DNA of 64,000 nucleotides from Amblyornis subalaris (taxonomy: Eukaryota; Chordata; Aves; Passeriformes; Ptilonorhynchidae), in assembly GCA_018881555.1 (NCBI GenBank), contig JACAXG010000034.1:4722615-4786614 (forward strand), given 5' to 3'. Position 1 is the stretch's first letter. Every line of letters starts with the position of its first letter. Below the pieces are notes generated by a model that was given only the letters and a program-made list of their open reading frames with translations, searched no databases and was not told where the DNA came from. The position numbers were made by a program, and so were the translations under genes. Shown here in pieces: positions 12,346-25,500 of the stretch.

Positions 12346-13853
12346 AGCGCCTCGTGGTAGCTGATCTCCTTCNTGGTATTCGAGGGGACCGAAGCAGCGT
12401 TTGGACATGCTGATTTCTAAAATACCAGTTGCAACTTCCCAAAGATAGAAATGGAGTTGTAGAATGTATCAGTTACACAGACACTCTGCCACCCTCTGCA
12501 AAACAGCCCCTAAAATATACCCGAGAGCAGGCAGCTCCAAAATCCCTTTTTTATACTGGCTACCGTATTTTGTTACAGTTAGTGAATCATTTATTATGAA
12601 GAATTTGAGTTTTCCCACTTTCCCAGACACAGATTTCCAAGTCTACTTGTGACTTTTAAACACTACTTTTGTTCGACGGCCAAGTCCTTCCCATCAGCAT
12701 CTTCTTAGAAGTACTGTCCACAGGGCACAGGCCTCTCCTGAACTGCACTCAGTAATGGTGTGTGCAGGGGAAACATGCAGAACCGGTACAAAATTTGCTA
12801 AAATAAAAAAAAAATCATTTGCTAAAATANACCAAGTGAACACATATGAGGTTGAAAGGCCTGGGGAAAAAACAGCTTAAATACAAGAAAAAATATTAAA
12901 GGGCTGTATTTGATAGTTTTGCCCAGTTGTTTAGTGTTTAAGTGCAACAAAATAAAAATGTTAGGAACAAAGGTGCATGGCCTCTGGAAGCTGCAGGACA
13001 GACCTAAGAGGAAATCTCCAGACTGTAGATCAATGAACTACAGAAATGACAATAACCATATTGCTGATATGAAGTCCCAGAGTGTTAACTAAATTTTCAG
13101 TGCGTCCTAGGCAAATAACAGGCACTGAGGCTCACAAGCCAGGACTCAACCCAGCTGTTTAATCACAGTACAAACCCTCGATGACTTCAGTAGAGCTACT
13201 GCGGTGTTTAAAGCTAATGTGTTTAGCACTGCAGACTTAGGCCTAATCCTTCCTGTGACTGAACTGATGGCACTCACACTTAGTTCCAGCACCAAGTTTT
13301 TTCATATCCTCCCTCCTTTTTGGCCTGCTCCTCTGGTCATGCACAAAGCTGTTAATATCCTTGCTAAATCATAACAAGGAATTTGTTCAGTGTGAGAGGC
13401 ACAAAAAATAATGATGTTACAACCTAATTTATCGAAAAAAGTAGAGTATTGAAAACACTTTACAGTTATACAGCTCTCCTGGGAAAGATCCCATGGTGTT
13501 TGAGGAATGGTGCACATACTGCAGCATGTCAGAGCTTGGCTGCAGATGTGGATGTACAGAGACAGGCACAAAATGCATCAGCACTGGAGGTAACAGCCAA
13601 CGAGACACAGCACAGGAGAGGCGAACTTGGTTCTGACCAAAGAATCTTGGCCCAAAGCCTGTTCTTACTGAAGGGGGAAGACACAGCCAGCAGCTAATGT
13701 TAGGATTGTAAGGAGGGGCCTCCTGGAGACTCCAGGATGTGCATCAGGTACTATATCCCATAATATCCTTTGGATTACAAAATTTGCTAATTGTACATCA
13801 ATTTTTGTTTTGATGGAATTTTTACTCATTAGATTATTCAGGCTATTAAGACA

Positions 13854-13855
<2 letters not shown>

Positions 13856-13914
<59 letters not shown>
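13856..13914. repeat. 59-nt poly(T) (poly(A) on the gene strand)
   Basis: Fifty-nine consecutive T on the plus strand, flanked by agacatc and aatcagacgg. On the minus strand it reads as a long uninterrupted poly(A). I did not find an AATAAA at the usual distance before it, nor an obvious target-site duplication. It may be a slippage-expanded homopolymer, a retrocopy tail or an assembly artefact. Confidence 0.95.
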
Positions 13915-13917
<3 letters not shown>

Positions 13918-16900
13918 CAGACGGAGCAAAAGAGTGAAGAAAAACACCAGGCAAAGGCCCAGAAGTTTGGACATTCACCAAGGTGTTGGAGGCAGCTTGA
14001 AATCCTTGCTCCTAAGCAGGCAGTAAAAGCTGTGTGATAACCTTCCTGGTAAACACACTAACCCTTTGATTAGTCATCCATCTCTATTCCTTCAAAAATC
14101 TTCTTTAAAGCAAATGCTTGTGCCAAACTTGAACATCAGCCACAAAAAGTAAGAAATTTCTTCCACTGTACAAAACTGAACTGTTCTATACAGTTTTAAT
14201 CACCAGCTTTCTCGCAGACTTTAGGAGAAAACAGTCTATGTTGCAATCTTTAACTATTTCCTTTCAGTTTTCTGATAATTTTATTCCCAAAACATTGGGA
14301 GTAAATTTTATTAAGATCTGTTATGTACTCTTGAGTTCTATGTTGGCAGCTGCACAAAACAAAAAGTAATATTATAAACCCATCTTCAACTAAGAAAAAA
14401 CAATAACTTTACACATCCTCAAAACAATGCAAAATTAAAACCTTTCAAGGTAAAAAAAAAGATCCCTTCTGGTCAGTCTTTTAATGCTTTATGAAAGTCA
14501 GAGAAAAAAACTAGACAAAGTAGTTCCCCTCTCTGCAAAGTGAAAATGGTACATTTTTGTGTGTAAGTGCCTACACTAGCAGTGGGCCTGACCTCATATC
14601 TCATCGGATTGAAATTTTGCATTNTTCCAGAAAGATAATTAGCAGTCCCAATGGTTTCCAAATACATGTCTTGCTTAAATTAGATTGCCCTGAGCTAGAC
14701 CACAGAACTGTCTTGGAGCAGAGGTTTGATGGGCAGAACATGTCCAGTTCAATCTTAGAGGCCAGGACTTGAAGCCAGAGGTCAGTACATGCCATAGTTC
14801 TCTGCCACATCAGAATTTACTGGGAAAAGCACATAATCTCAGGGAAAACTCAGAACAGGCTTTGGGGAACAGACTGANGCACACTGCCAGGAAGTCCCTG
14901 GTCTCACAGCAGACTATTTCTGTTCTCTATTGCCCTGGCCCTGTCTCTGCCCCAGCCCTGGGCACCCCCACCACTGACCACAGGACAATGCCAGCCCTCA
15001 CTGTGCAGTGACACACCGACTGCACCAGCACATCCACAACAGTGCTCAAAATAGCGGTGTTTAAAGCAAGAAAGAGAAATGTAAATGAACATGGTTCTTT
15101 CCTAGTTCTGAACTAAACAGGATAGTTTGGTTTGGCAGAGACAGTCATAGAAGAAAATATCATCCAACAATACAATTAAGCAGCTACTGATGGACACAAC
15201 TTTGCCCACCTGCTAGCTGTGTTCACCAGGTGTAGAAAACATCTTGTATCTTTTTATGGGTGAGTATTCACAGCATGAGACCAGACTTTTAGGCCCTTCA
15301 GCAACTGGACTATCACTATAAGGAACACCTGGCAAAGTGCATTGGGGCAAGGCCCAAGCAGGCGTGTGCAAGTTCCTGGACACATGGATGCTACTGAAAA
15401 AATCATGGTGATGCCTGTACGTTACATACAAACCAAATGATCCCATGTAGCATAGCCTTTCCAAACAAAAAACATGAGGGCTGTGAAAAGAAAAATCTTT
15501 TTCAGTAGGCAAGACTGAAAATATAGAGTGAAACATCCTCAGCACCAGGCCTGCAACTCTCTTCCTTATTCGTGAAAAATTTTACTTGTTCATGTGTGAC
15601 ATAAATAGCTACATAATAAATACATAGCTACAAATAAATACATGGATAGGTAATGCTCCCTCTTAGTAAAAAGACGTTTTGTGCTACATAAGTCCCACTC
15701 ATATCCCCTTGTCTCAAACCCAGCCCCAGGCAATTTTACCCCTGCACATTGGGCAGGCAAGAGACAAGAGAAGAGCAAGTGCCAGCAGCAATTCTGCTCC
15801 TCTGAAGTCAGGCCACTGGGGTGAAGTGTGGAGAGGATAAAGTCATGCTAATTCCCGGTGCTAAGAGGTGTTTCAGGAAACCTGTCATTGAAAGGTGCAC
15901 TGTAATTTTTCACACGANTGCCCGTGAAAATATGTGCTGTTAAAAATGCCACGTGGGAGAAAAAAATGCCTGAAATATTGTATGCAGCTCTATCACTAGT
16001 CAGTAAGTTTGAAAATTTTGTCAATTTTCACTCATTTTGGAGGAAACTTTTCTAAGATTTGAAGTGACCACATGGTATTTCATGCTCTGGACACTTCTGT
16101 GAGCAGGGTGTTCTTTTGTGGTGTATGAACTTCTAGTGACCTAAAAAAATATCTTCCACTATAGCTTACATGAGGGTTTTAGACAACACCATATCCCCTT
16201 CAGCTGTTTCTCCTCGTGACGTCTTTGCTGTTAAATTCTTGGCTTGGCTTGCCTTGTTTTAATGCTGTTGGTTTGTTTGAGGTGAAATCAGAAGCTCTGG
16301 GCAATAAGAGAGCCCCATGATTCAGCTGTGCTTCCATAATTTTTTCCTAGTAGTGTAAGTTCCCACTTATTGTGCTGAAATTCCAGAGGTTATGGGGCTG
16401 AGGAAGATGCTGTTTGCTTATAGCACTCATGAACATCTCCCTCTCCTGCTGGATGGGGAGAGGGACTGACTCTTGAAGAGCGGGGAATATTACACCACAC
16501 ATATGTGATCATGGATGCCATATACAAATGCCCTCTTCTTTGTCACAACTGCATAACACACATAAAATAAAAGCCCAACAGCTGACGTGAGGCTACAACA
16601 AAGTGATCTTAAACTAACACAAAATACAATGAAATAAAAAAAGGCAGCAGCATTTGGAGGAGATTACTAGAAACGTCTCCCGGATCTGTAAACCAAGTGG
16701 TCTCTAACAGTGCAATCCGTGTGCAGTGCTACACATCACTCAGCAGAGCCAGGCATGCTGCTTTGTTTTGGCAGGCTACAGCAAGTGAAGAAGAAAGTCT
16801 TTCTGAAAGCCACTTACCATCTTCTGGGAGGAAAAGGTACTCCCTCCCTCACGCCTGTTCTCAGACAGGAGTTTCCAAACTCTCCCACTGAAACTCTCGA

Positions 16901-19900
16901 CGGCACTTTCTCTGGTGCAGGTGGTTCCCAGCCCTCTGGCCGGGTAAGGTGTTTCCACTGGGGAGGTGTGAAATCCCACTCCTAGAAGGCAGTCCTGTGC
17001 CATGGGGGCAAGCGCTGGAGGGCTATATCAAACAGCAACTTCTCGCTATCTGACACTCGGCTTGACGTGCAGGTCCTCTTAGCACATGTTGGCAAAAGGG
17101 GAGTTGTCCAAGGCAGGAAGGAGTTCAGCCAGAATCAGGTTTCAGAAAATCTGAGCAGAGAGCTCCTCACCCATTTGAAGCCAACAGGAATTTACCATCT
17201 GATCTCATGGGTCCAAGAATTTGACTACAGTTTGTTCAAACAAACAGTAAAAATAACCTAAATATAAATTATTTTAAAAGACTTCAGAAGAGCACTTGGG
17301 AAATTACGTTGGACAAAATTTCTTTTGCTNACTGTGAGCTATAATCATTGCACTGCTGCTGAATTTGGTTACTTCCAATGGCTGCAAAAGTCAGTATGTC
17401 AGGATGGAACTACAGGCTCAACCTGCAGTTGTTTCCTTCTCTCTGACAGAGGAATTCTGGATAATATTGGCATGAAAGACAGCATAATTTGGCCACTTGT
17501 TCATACAGCTCGGTACTGCTAACCCATTCTCCTGTTACTGTTAAATTCAAAACAACAATTGATTATTAAAACAGAGGTGATTAAAAGTAACAGTATGCTC
17601 AGGAACACACAGATGTGCAAGGTGAGCTGTGAAAGCAGACACTCTCCATGCAGTTTGGAGTGCCTGGGAACGCTCCCTGGCGACAGTGGACAGCGTAACT
17701 GCAGCTTCTTCCCTGGGAGTGCCTCGAGTGTTTTCTAAAAGCTTTCCTATGATGCCAGCAACCACGTTAGAATGATCTTGTGCATTTACATACTCACATC
17801 ACAAGCACAAGTGCACACACAAGGTGTTAAGCACTACACAAACTGCCCTTTCCGACCTTTCACAAACTCTTCTTTTTAAGGGACACGAGATCGATCTCTA
17901 TTGTCCCTCTAAGAACACGGGAAATTTCCCCAGCACACTCGTTTTTATTTTGACAAAATGGGTGGGAAGGAGCACTCTGTAATCTTACCCTGTATATGCT
18001 TAACATTAAAAGCATTCACTGACACCTACTATTTCAACCTATGAAACAGCAAATGCAGCACATTTTAGGACTCTTATAACCTTTGAATTGTTATATTTAA
18101 TGTATTGATCTACATTATTCTGAATTTCTAAACTTCTGTAAATATATTTTATTTCAAATTATACTACTACAGAAAACACTGAAAACAAGAGTACCTATAA
18201 AAACTGTAGAACTGGAGTCCCCGTAAAAACTACACTATCACTTAATGTAATTACATGATGCAGTTCCATAAAAAAACTCTGGACACCTTTTTCAAATAAA
18301 GAAGTCATGAAAAGACTTGACTACATTATGTTGTGCTCTATGGCTTCACTAATCCACCACTTAAAAATGACTAACAAGAATATTGGGAACTCCAGGAATT
18401 CCCAAAGATTCAAGATTATGAGCAATTAATATTTTTACTAAAATTAAATTAGCAAACGGTTAGTAAACCTTCAGCACCTCTGGTTCCAGACCTCCAGTTT
18501 CATGATTCATTGCTTTCAATTACTAAATGTCACAGTTACTTTACACAGAACCAGACCTGCACATACTCCTATGCCTCGAGTTTTCCAGTAGCCCTCAGAT
18601 CATAGCTGAGGCTACCAGAAAAGAACTTTGAATGACAAATTCACCGTTCTGCTTTCCATTTTTATACTGGCAATCAGTCTAGCTATAGATCTTTCTGACC
18701 TTGCATTATTATCTTATTTGGAAACGTGTATTCTTTTCATCTAAGCTTTTTTTTTTAAACACCGAACAACGGCCTGAAATGTACTGCTTGATCCCTGCTA
18801 ACACATTCTGTAAATGCCAGTGCTTTCAAAAAAAGAGCCTGTAAATTAACTGATGTTGGGGATACTGTGTAAAGTCATCTCATGCATCTCAGTGGATCAT
18901 CACAAAGTGCATTCCTATTGACATCACTCATGAAAAATCAAAACTTCATCTATGCTTTTGCTAAGCAATAAATGCAGAACTCAAGCAACCCACCATTATA
19001 CTTCCTGTCATTCACTGTAAAATAGAAAGGAAAATACAATATTGTATTAGGTCAGTCACAGGAGGGACAAAGGACAGACTTTGCTAGAGTGCAGTGATAC
19101 AGAGATTCCTGTGTACTGCCTTCTGCAGTGCAGCACCTGCAGGGTAACACTCTAATGTCCCAGGTTTCCTTGGAGGGGTACTAACCCTGTCTCTCCAGCA
19201 TTTCCTCTTGCTGGGAGTTGCTGTGAGCCTTAACTGCTCATGAACCAGGCTTCCCACAGCAGGATGGTTTGAGCAGAGACCCCAGTGACCACTGCAGCTG
19301 GCCCTGCCTATGGCTGGGGAACCATGCCCACGGTACAATTCACCTGCAATTAGTGTTTCTTATTCTCAGTCATGGCACTTTTGAAAAACTGCCAGATTCT
19401 AAATCTCATGTGGAGATGAGCAGCCCTTCCGCTTTGCACTGAGAGGTGTCTTGGAGCAGTGAGAGCTGCTGTGGGCAAGGTCCTTTCCTCCTCTGAATCC
19501 AATCCCTGCGGACTACAAAAGCTCTCACGTGCAAGGGAGCTGAAGGCAGCAGGGTGCATTCTCTAGATACTGCTCTGACCAAGAAGGGCCCAAAAATTGA
19601 ATATGGAAGAATGAATATGAGTGGAAACAAGACCATAATTTTGGAAGACCTAAGAACTGCAAGAAAGTGGACATTGGGACCAATCCTAAAGCTACAAAAA
19701 TGTGACATATGGGGACATCACAAATTCCATTAGTTTTTCCGTTTTATTGGACCTCATTGTTTGCAAACTAAAAAAAATACATGACCTTCAGCACTATTCC
19801 TATTGAAGTCAGTACTAGAACCCAAAATCTTAATTAACTTTCATTGCTGTGACAGATGAACTTCACCACACTAGTTTACCAGCAAAGCTCCTAAGTTTTT

Positions 19901-22337
19901 ATATTTCTCTATCATTTTCAAGAAAATGGTCAAAAAACCAATTTTAAAATAGAAGAAATATACAATTAGCACAATAATGTATAGAGGGAAAATGTCTCAG
20001 CAGTGAAATTTGCTTTACTTAAAAGTTGCTTTGCTTACATTTCTCCATTTTTGATGGTGAAACTGAGCCAATGATCATTTTCTTAGAGTAAATGCCGTTT
20101 CTCAAATATGGTACTGATCGTACAGAGGTAAAAAAGTTTAGGAAAACATGACTAAAACCAACACTGAACATCCAGAGATGATCATATTCTTGTAGGTGGC
20201 CACAACTTCCTTTTAAAAATGCATAAAAACATTATTAAATGACAGAGATCTCCATTAATCATTAATTTCCAACTCCGATTTGAAATGCAGTTAATCAACA
20301 ATTGCTAAAGTTATAAACCATATTGAGAGTTTCTAAAGAATACAAACATGTAAGAGCCTGCCTCAGTATGAAATATCACAGCTGATGTTACCTCACAGCA
20401 ACATCATGCAATTTGATTTATATTCAGGAATGGCTAAACAATACAGTGCCCAAATCTAATATAGACATGATTTCCTGGCACACAGAATGGCTGAGATACA
20501 GGCAAGAGGTTCAGACTGGAGTCTGCATGCTTTAGAAAATGGGATTCCTGTGGTTCAGAGATTCCCTGTACCTTGCTTCTGGTTTTCTGTTTAAAAGGAA
20601 TCTCTGAAGGGATGGTGCTGGCTGATACAGCGTGTGAATCAGCATTAACACACCAAACCAGGAGCAGCAGCCTCCTCAACCCACGGGGTGACCGGGCAAA
20701 CTCGGCTTAGCCTGTGCCAACAGCATGGGCTGGGATCAAATTCAGATATCCAGAGCAGGAAGGCAATTTAAACATCCAGCTTAAAAGGAATGGCAAAGAA
20801 AACACTGAGCTTCTTGTTAACCTATAGACATGTATCGCCTGTAACATAAGCAAACTCCTAACCAGCAAAAAAGTGCTGCTTTTCTCCAATCATGTTTGTG
20901 TTTTAAAGTTTGGTGCCAAGAGCCATGATCTGACCAATGTTAATTTTAAAAATGCACATTGCTATTGTCTTTTCTCACTTTTATTATTTTCTACTATTAT
21001 TAGAAATGCCAGATAGTAAACATGCTTTTCCAGACTGTAAAAATCCAAGAGTCACTAACTGCCACTGATTTGTAAAGGCTTAAGATCAAGCCACTGGCCC
21101 ATAAACTCCTACCTCAATTAGAGGAATATGTCTTTTCTCCATCCTGTGTTTTGTTGAGGAAAAGCATTCCTTGGACACTCCAGTTACAGCTTATGAGTAA
21201 AATGGGAATTTGCTGTTGATGTGAGTGAGGTCAGAATTTAACCCTGTAACTTTAAATTAAAAATGAAAAGGATTTTCTGATATGCAATTTTAGTTGGGGT
21301 GAGTGCTATCCCTAACAGTGCATCCATCACCCTACAAGTTTCTCAGTATTTCCTGCATAAAGATCTGTCTTCTGAGATTTTTCTGAGTAGCTGCTGCCAC
21401 GCTGCTGCGGTAACTTATTGCACATTGAGACTGGTCCAGCTGGACAAGCTAGTACAATGATAAAATTAACTGTAAAGGGAGAAAACTTATCACTCATTGG
21501 TCTCAGAGAAACACATGAAATGTGTTTCAGAGAAACAGATGATTATCATTTAAGCTCCAATTCAGTGGATAACCTAAACACATGGTCAAATGGAAAAAGT
21601 GTATCAGTCGTCCCCCTGACTTACAGAAATACTTTGCTATTTAGGATAAGCCAGTGCTTTGCTGCCTCAAGGCCAGATAACTGAGCCTACATACAGCTGT
21701 GTGGTGATTACTTTTACAAAGGGCTAATAAATGATTGTTAGCTGTTTTAATAAATGCCTAATCAATTGGCAATTATACGTTACTGTGAACTGCAAAGGGT
21801 AAGAGGTCTGACAAATAGTCTGCAATGCTCCTATAAAATCGACTAATAAAGTTGGGTATTTTTATCCATTCCTAAGGCTCACCTGCACTGGAGAAACTTT
21901 CTTTCCAGCCTAAGGCCCTTCCATATCCAGTATCTATTCATGTAAGATGTTATGGATGTGGGTCACCCCTAGATTGACAGCAAGTCCCTCATGTGAATAC
22001 ATTTGCAGCACAAGAGTCCAGCTGGTTTGGAGAATTTCTAAACCTTGGAGCACTTGACTCGCATGAGATACAGAGAACCAAAACTACACAGAGTGGGCTG
22101 TTAGCAAATATTTTTCAACTACAGAAAACTGTCAGGGAAACACCAATACATTTGCCATTTTGGATCTGTTCAAACAATTTTTCTGAGGAACTGGAAACCT
22201 TAAAAATTAGTAAAAAGAATAACCTTTTAAAGTTCTCATTTAAAATACATGATGTTTTTATTTTCATCATTTAACAAGACAAAATGAGAATAAAAGTAAG
22301 TTATCAAAAGTGGATGCTGGCATTCATACTTTTTTTA

Positions 22338-22500
22338 TAATTGACATACACATAATGTATATGAATAGCCANACATTTCTAGTGAAAGACTATGAACAAA
22401 CACACATACATATACAGAGATATAGAAACATCCTATACATACATACATGGGTGAATATACATATTTATGTGCATACAGTATACAGACGAGATACTATACA
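22338..22500. repeat. Imperfect CATA/TACA simple repeat
   Basis: Degenerate acata/cataca/tatac units in intron sequence, including catacatacatg and cacacatacatatacag. It resembles the repeat in the 3' UTR but is more diverged. Confidence 0.75.
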
Positions 22501-25500
22501 GGTACAGTCAGTGCAAGATCCTGTATAAGGCTATACAAACACCGAGGGAGTCTGGTGGAGTGGGGACAACCATGGGAACAAAGCCTGGATGGGCTGTGAC
22601 TCAACACACACGGTGGGGACAACCTGGCTGCTCTGGGCCGTGATTTATGCATCAGGCACACGCACTTGCAACAGAAACGTGGTACAATACATTCCGTTCA
22701 GGAAAAGGAGGACAAGTGGGAGTGCGTGGAGGAAACTGAAATGTGTATGAGCAGACAAATAAGGTTGTTCTACCTAGGATACAGAATGTTTGGTTCATTT
22801 ACAGAGAATGCCTATATATAAACCCATGCTTTCATGAATTCATGCCATTTTTATTTCTATCTTTTCCTTTAAGAATATTATAAAATTCTTGCCCTGAGTT
22901 AAACATAAATACACACAGAAAAGGGGGTGGGGAAAAAGGAAATTGCATGCTTCTGTTTTTTTTTTTTTTAAATAAATTTTTAACCAAGGCACAATGTCTT
23001 CAAGAGTGGTTGCAAGACCATTTGAAATAAACTTAGCAAGTGCTATTGTTCTGGTACTGTGGCAAAACTAATTGTTTGCACACAAAGTCTCAGAACAAGT
23101 TTTGAAGTGAATAAGTAAATTTATTACATATGCCTCAAAGAGAGATTCCCTGAAGAGGAAGGAATGCTACCAATTTACCAAATTAAATTATTTTATAGGC
23201 AATTTACTGATGTTTGGACTGAAATGTTTTCGTTATATAAATGATATTATATATTTGTTTGGTATTACTGCAAGTTGTTCCCTGTTTTTAGCAGAACCAC
23301 ATATAATGCTGTAAGAGCAGCTAAAAATGAGTTCAAGAACTTACAGATAATTTTTAATTTCTTGTAGTAGGCAGGACAGACAGTGGTCTCACTGGTTCAG
23401 TGAGCTGCAAGAATCACAGCTCAGGCACACTTGCTCAATGATGACATAAGACTGTCAAGGCCTGTATGCCTCTGTGTCATTGACCCGCAAAAGTATTTAA
23501 TTGGAAATATTAGTTACTAGTTTCTATGGATCCAACTCTATATACCCATGCTCAAGTCTGACTCTCAAAAGAAAGGTCTGGGCTTGGCTGTTGCCCCCAC
23601 ATTCAAGCCCTCAGGCTTCAGAGACACTTCTCATCAACTTTCAGGGGCTCTGAAGGGCACCCCAACTTCCAGGGAACAANCATCTACATTGTGCTGCACT
23701 GACTGCAGCATCTGTCCCCATAAATCTCTCTGTAGTGTTGACTGTTTTTCAAAGTGCTGAAACACACCCTCTCAACTCTATCAAAACCAGGCACAACACA
23801 GCAACCCCCTGAAGCCACAGGCCATGCAGGTGAGATCTTCTCATGTCTGTCCTGTGCCTTTTGAAGCAACTGTAACTACTGTAACTATCTGAGAAACAAC
23901 TAGGTAAGGAGAGAAAACAAATATTGAGTGGCAAGTGAAAACCTCGTAAGTACTGTATTATTTCATTCTTTCTCCGAATATTGTTGTATTTGAAAGGTTT
24001 CGACAATTTCTGTGACAGAATTTGCCTCTTTCCCTACTCTGCTGGCAAGCTTACCAAGCTCATGCAAGAATAAGATATCAGAGTAAAGGAATGAAATACT
24101 CTTTGTGCTCCTCTATTCCATCACAGCTGAAATAGTGGCAGCCATGCTGGCACTTGAGAGTGAGGCAGGACGACAGACTCCACGTCTGGTGCACAGACCG
24201 GTCACTCTATCCCCGTGCCTGACACCCTCTTGCTGTGGCATTACTTTTTCTACAGCTGATCTGCTTTCACCCATTACAGCTTCTCCCCGACACACCTGTG
24301 TTTTGCCTAAACCCCGTGCTGACGACCTGTATGGTGAAGGAGAGCCACCAAAGCCAGGCTTGGGCCTCGGGACCTGCTGTGACAGCAGAGCGTGGTCAGA
24401 TCCGCCTGTGCCTGGCATCGCCCGCTCTGTGGGTCAGAGGCTGCTTTGGCACTGTGGGGCCACGCTTAAACCAGAGCCCTGGCAAGGCAGGACCCAGCAA
24501 CGCCCAGACCTGCTTCTGCTGCTCGACCAACCCAGCTGAATGCTGAAGAAAGATGTTGGGACAGCAACAGCAGGCTGGTCTGCCAGCAAAAGACAGCTTT
24601 GACACATTTGCTTCTCACGCCAATCAGTCAGGCGTGCCTTGGAGGTGAGGGATGATGGATGTGGCAATTCCATCTACTTCAAGGTTTGCATTTTCTTTTC
24701 ATTCTTTATTTTTTCTTTCTTTTTTTTTTTTTTTAAATTTTTTTCTTTTTAACAAGCATTCTCTCTTTGCAGTTTGTATATTTAGAAACCATTTGCACTG
24801 CTCTGGACCCATGCACGGATTATGTAAGACCAGATTCAAGCTGAAACTCAACACAATGCAATGTGGAGCCTTCCCCAAAGCATTAACATTCTTGTTGTTG
24901 CTCTCATCCAAAATGTTGACAGCGTATTTGGCTGGACTGTCGACAGCAGAATTTTGCCTTGTTGCGCGCAGGAAAAGCCCGGAACTGTGTAAAGTAATGC
25001 AACCGCTCCCTCTCGTGGGCACGGGGCTCTGCTGCACCTTGGAAAGGCACGAAACATGCGAGTCCAGACTCTCACAGATTCTGAGCGGTGCAAATTCCCC
25101 AGACAGCTGGGTGACACTGCAGGACACAGCTCATGCCTCACGCCCTGGCACTTCTTTCGAGGTGGTGGCAGTCAGGGTGACTCATTCCTGACCCTCATGA
25201 ACATCCAGTCTGAACACGAAAGGAAAATCCTACAGCTCTGCATGATTCAAGTTTTTAAATACACTTGGGCCACACTCTGGTCAAATCCAGGCATCATCTC
25301 AAGCTAAAAGTTGGCCCCTGTCCCATCAGTGACGTGCCTGTGCCAGGAGCTTCTCTCTGTACCCCATCGTGGGTTCTTCATGACTGTCTGTCCTCTCAGG
25401 CAGAGGACCCAGAGGACTTCCCTCCTGCCAGCCATTTGCAAAACTGTCATCTGCAATATTCAGTCTATGCCTCCATTCCTTTTTCTTTGCCTACACAGAC

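Noticed and set aside
24105..24539. 144-codon plus-strand open frame with an overlapping antisense frame
   Set aside because: G+C-rich sequence has few stops by chance, and nothing recognisable is encoded.
24652..25191. 179-codon plus-strand open frame, and a 142-codon one opposite it
   Set aside because: They are intronic, open on both strands over a T-rich run, with no recognisable motif or splice support.
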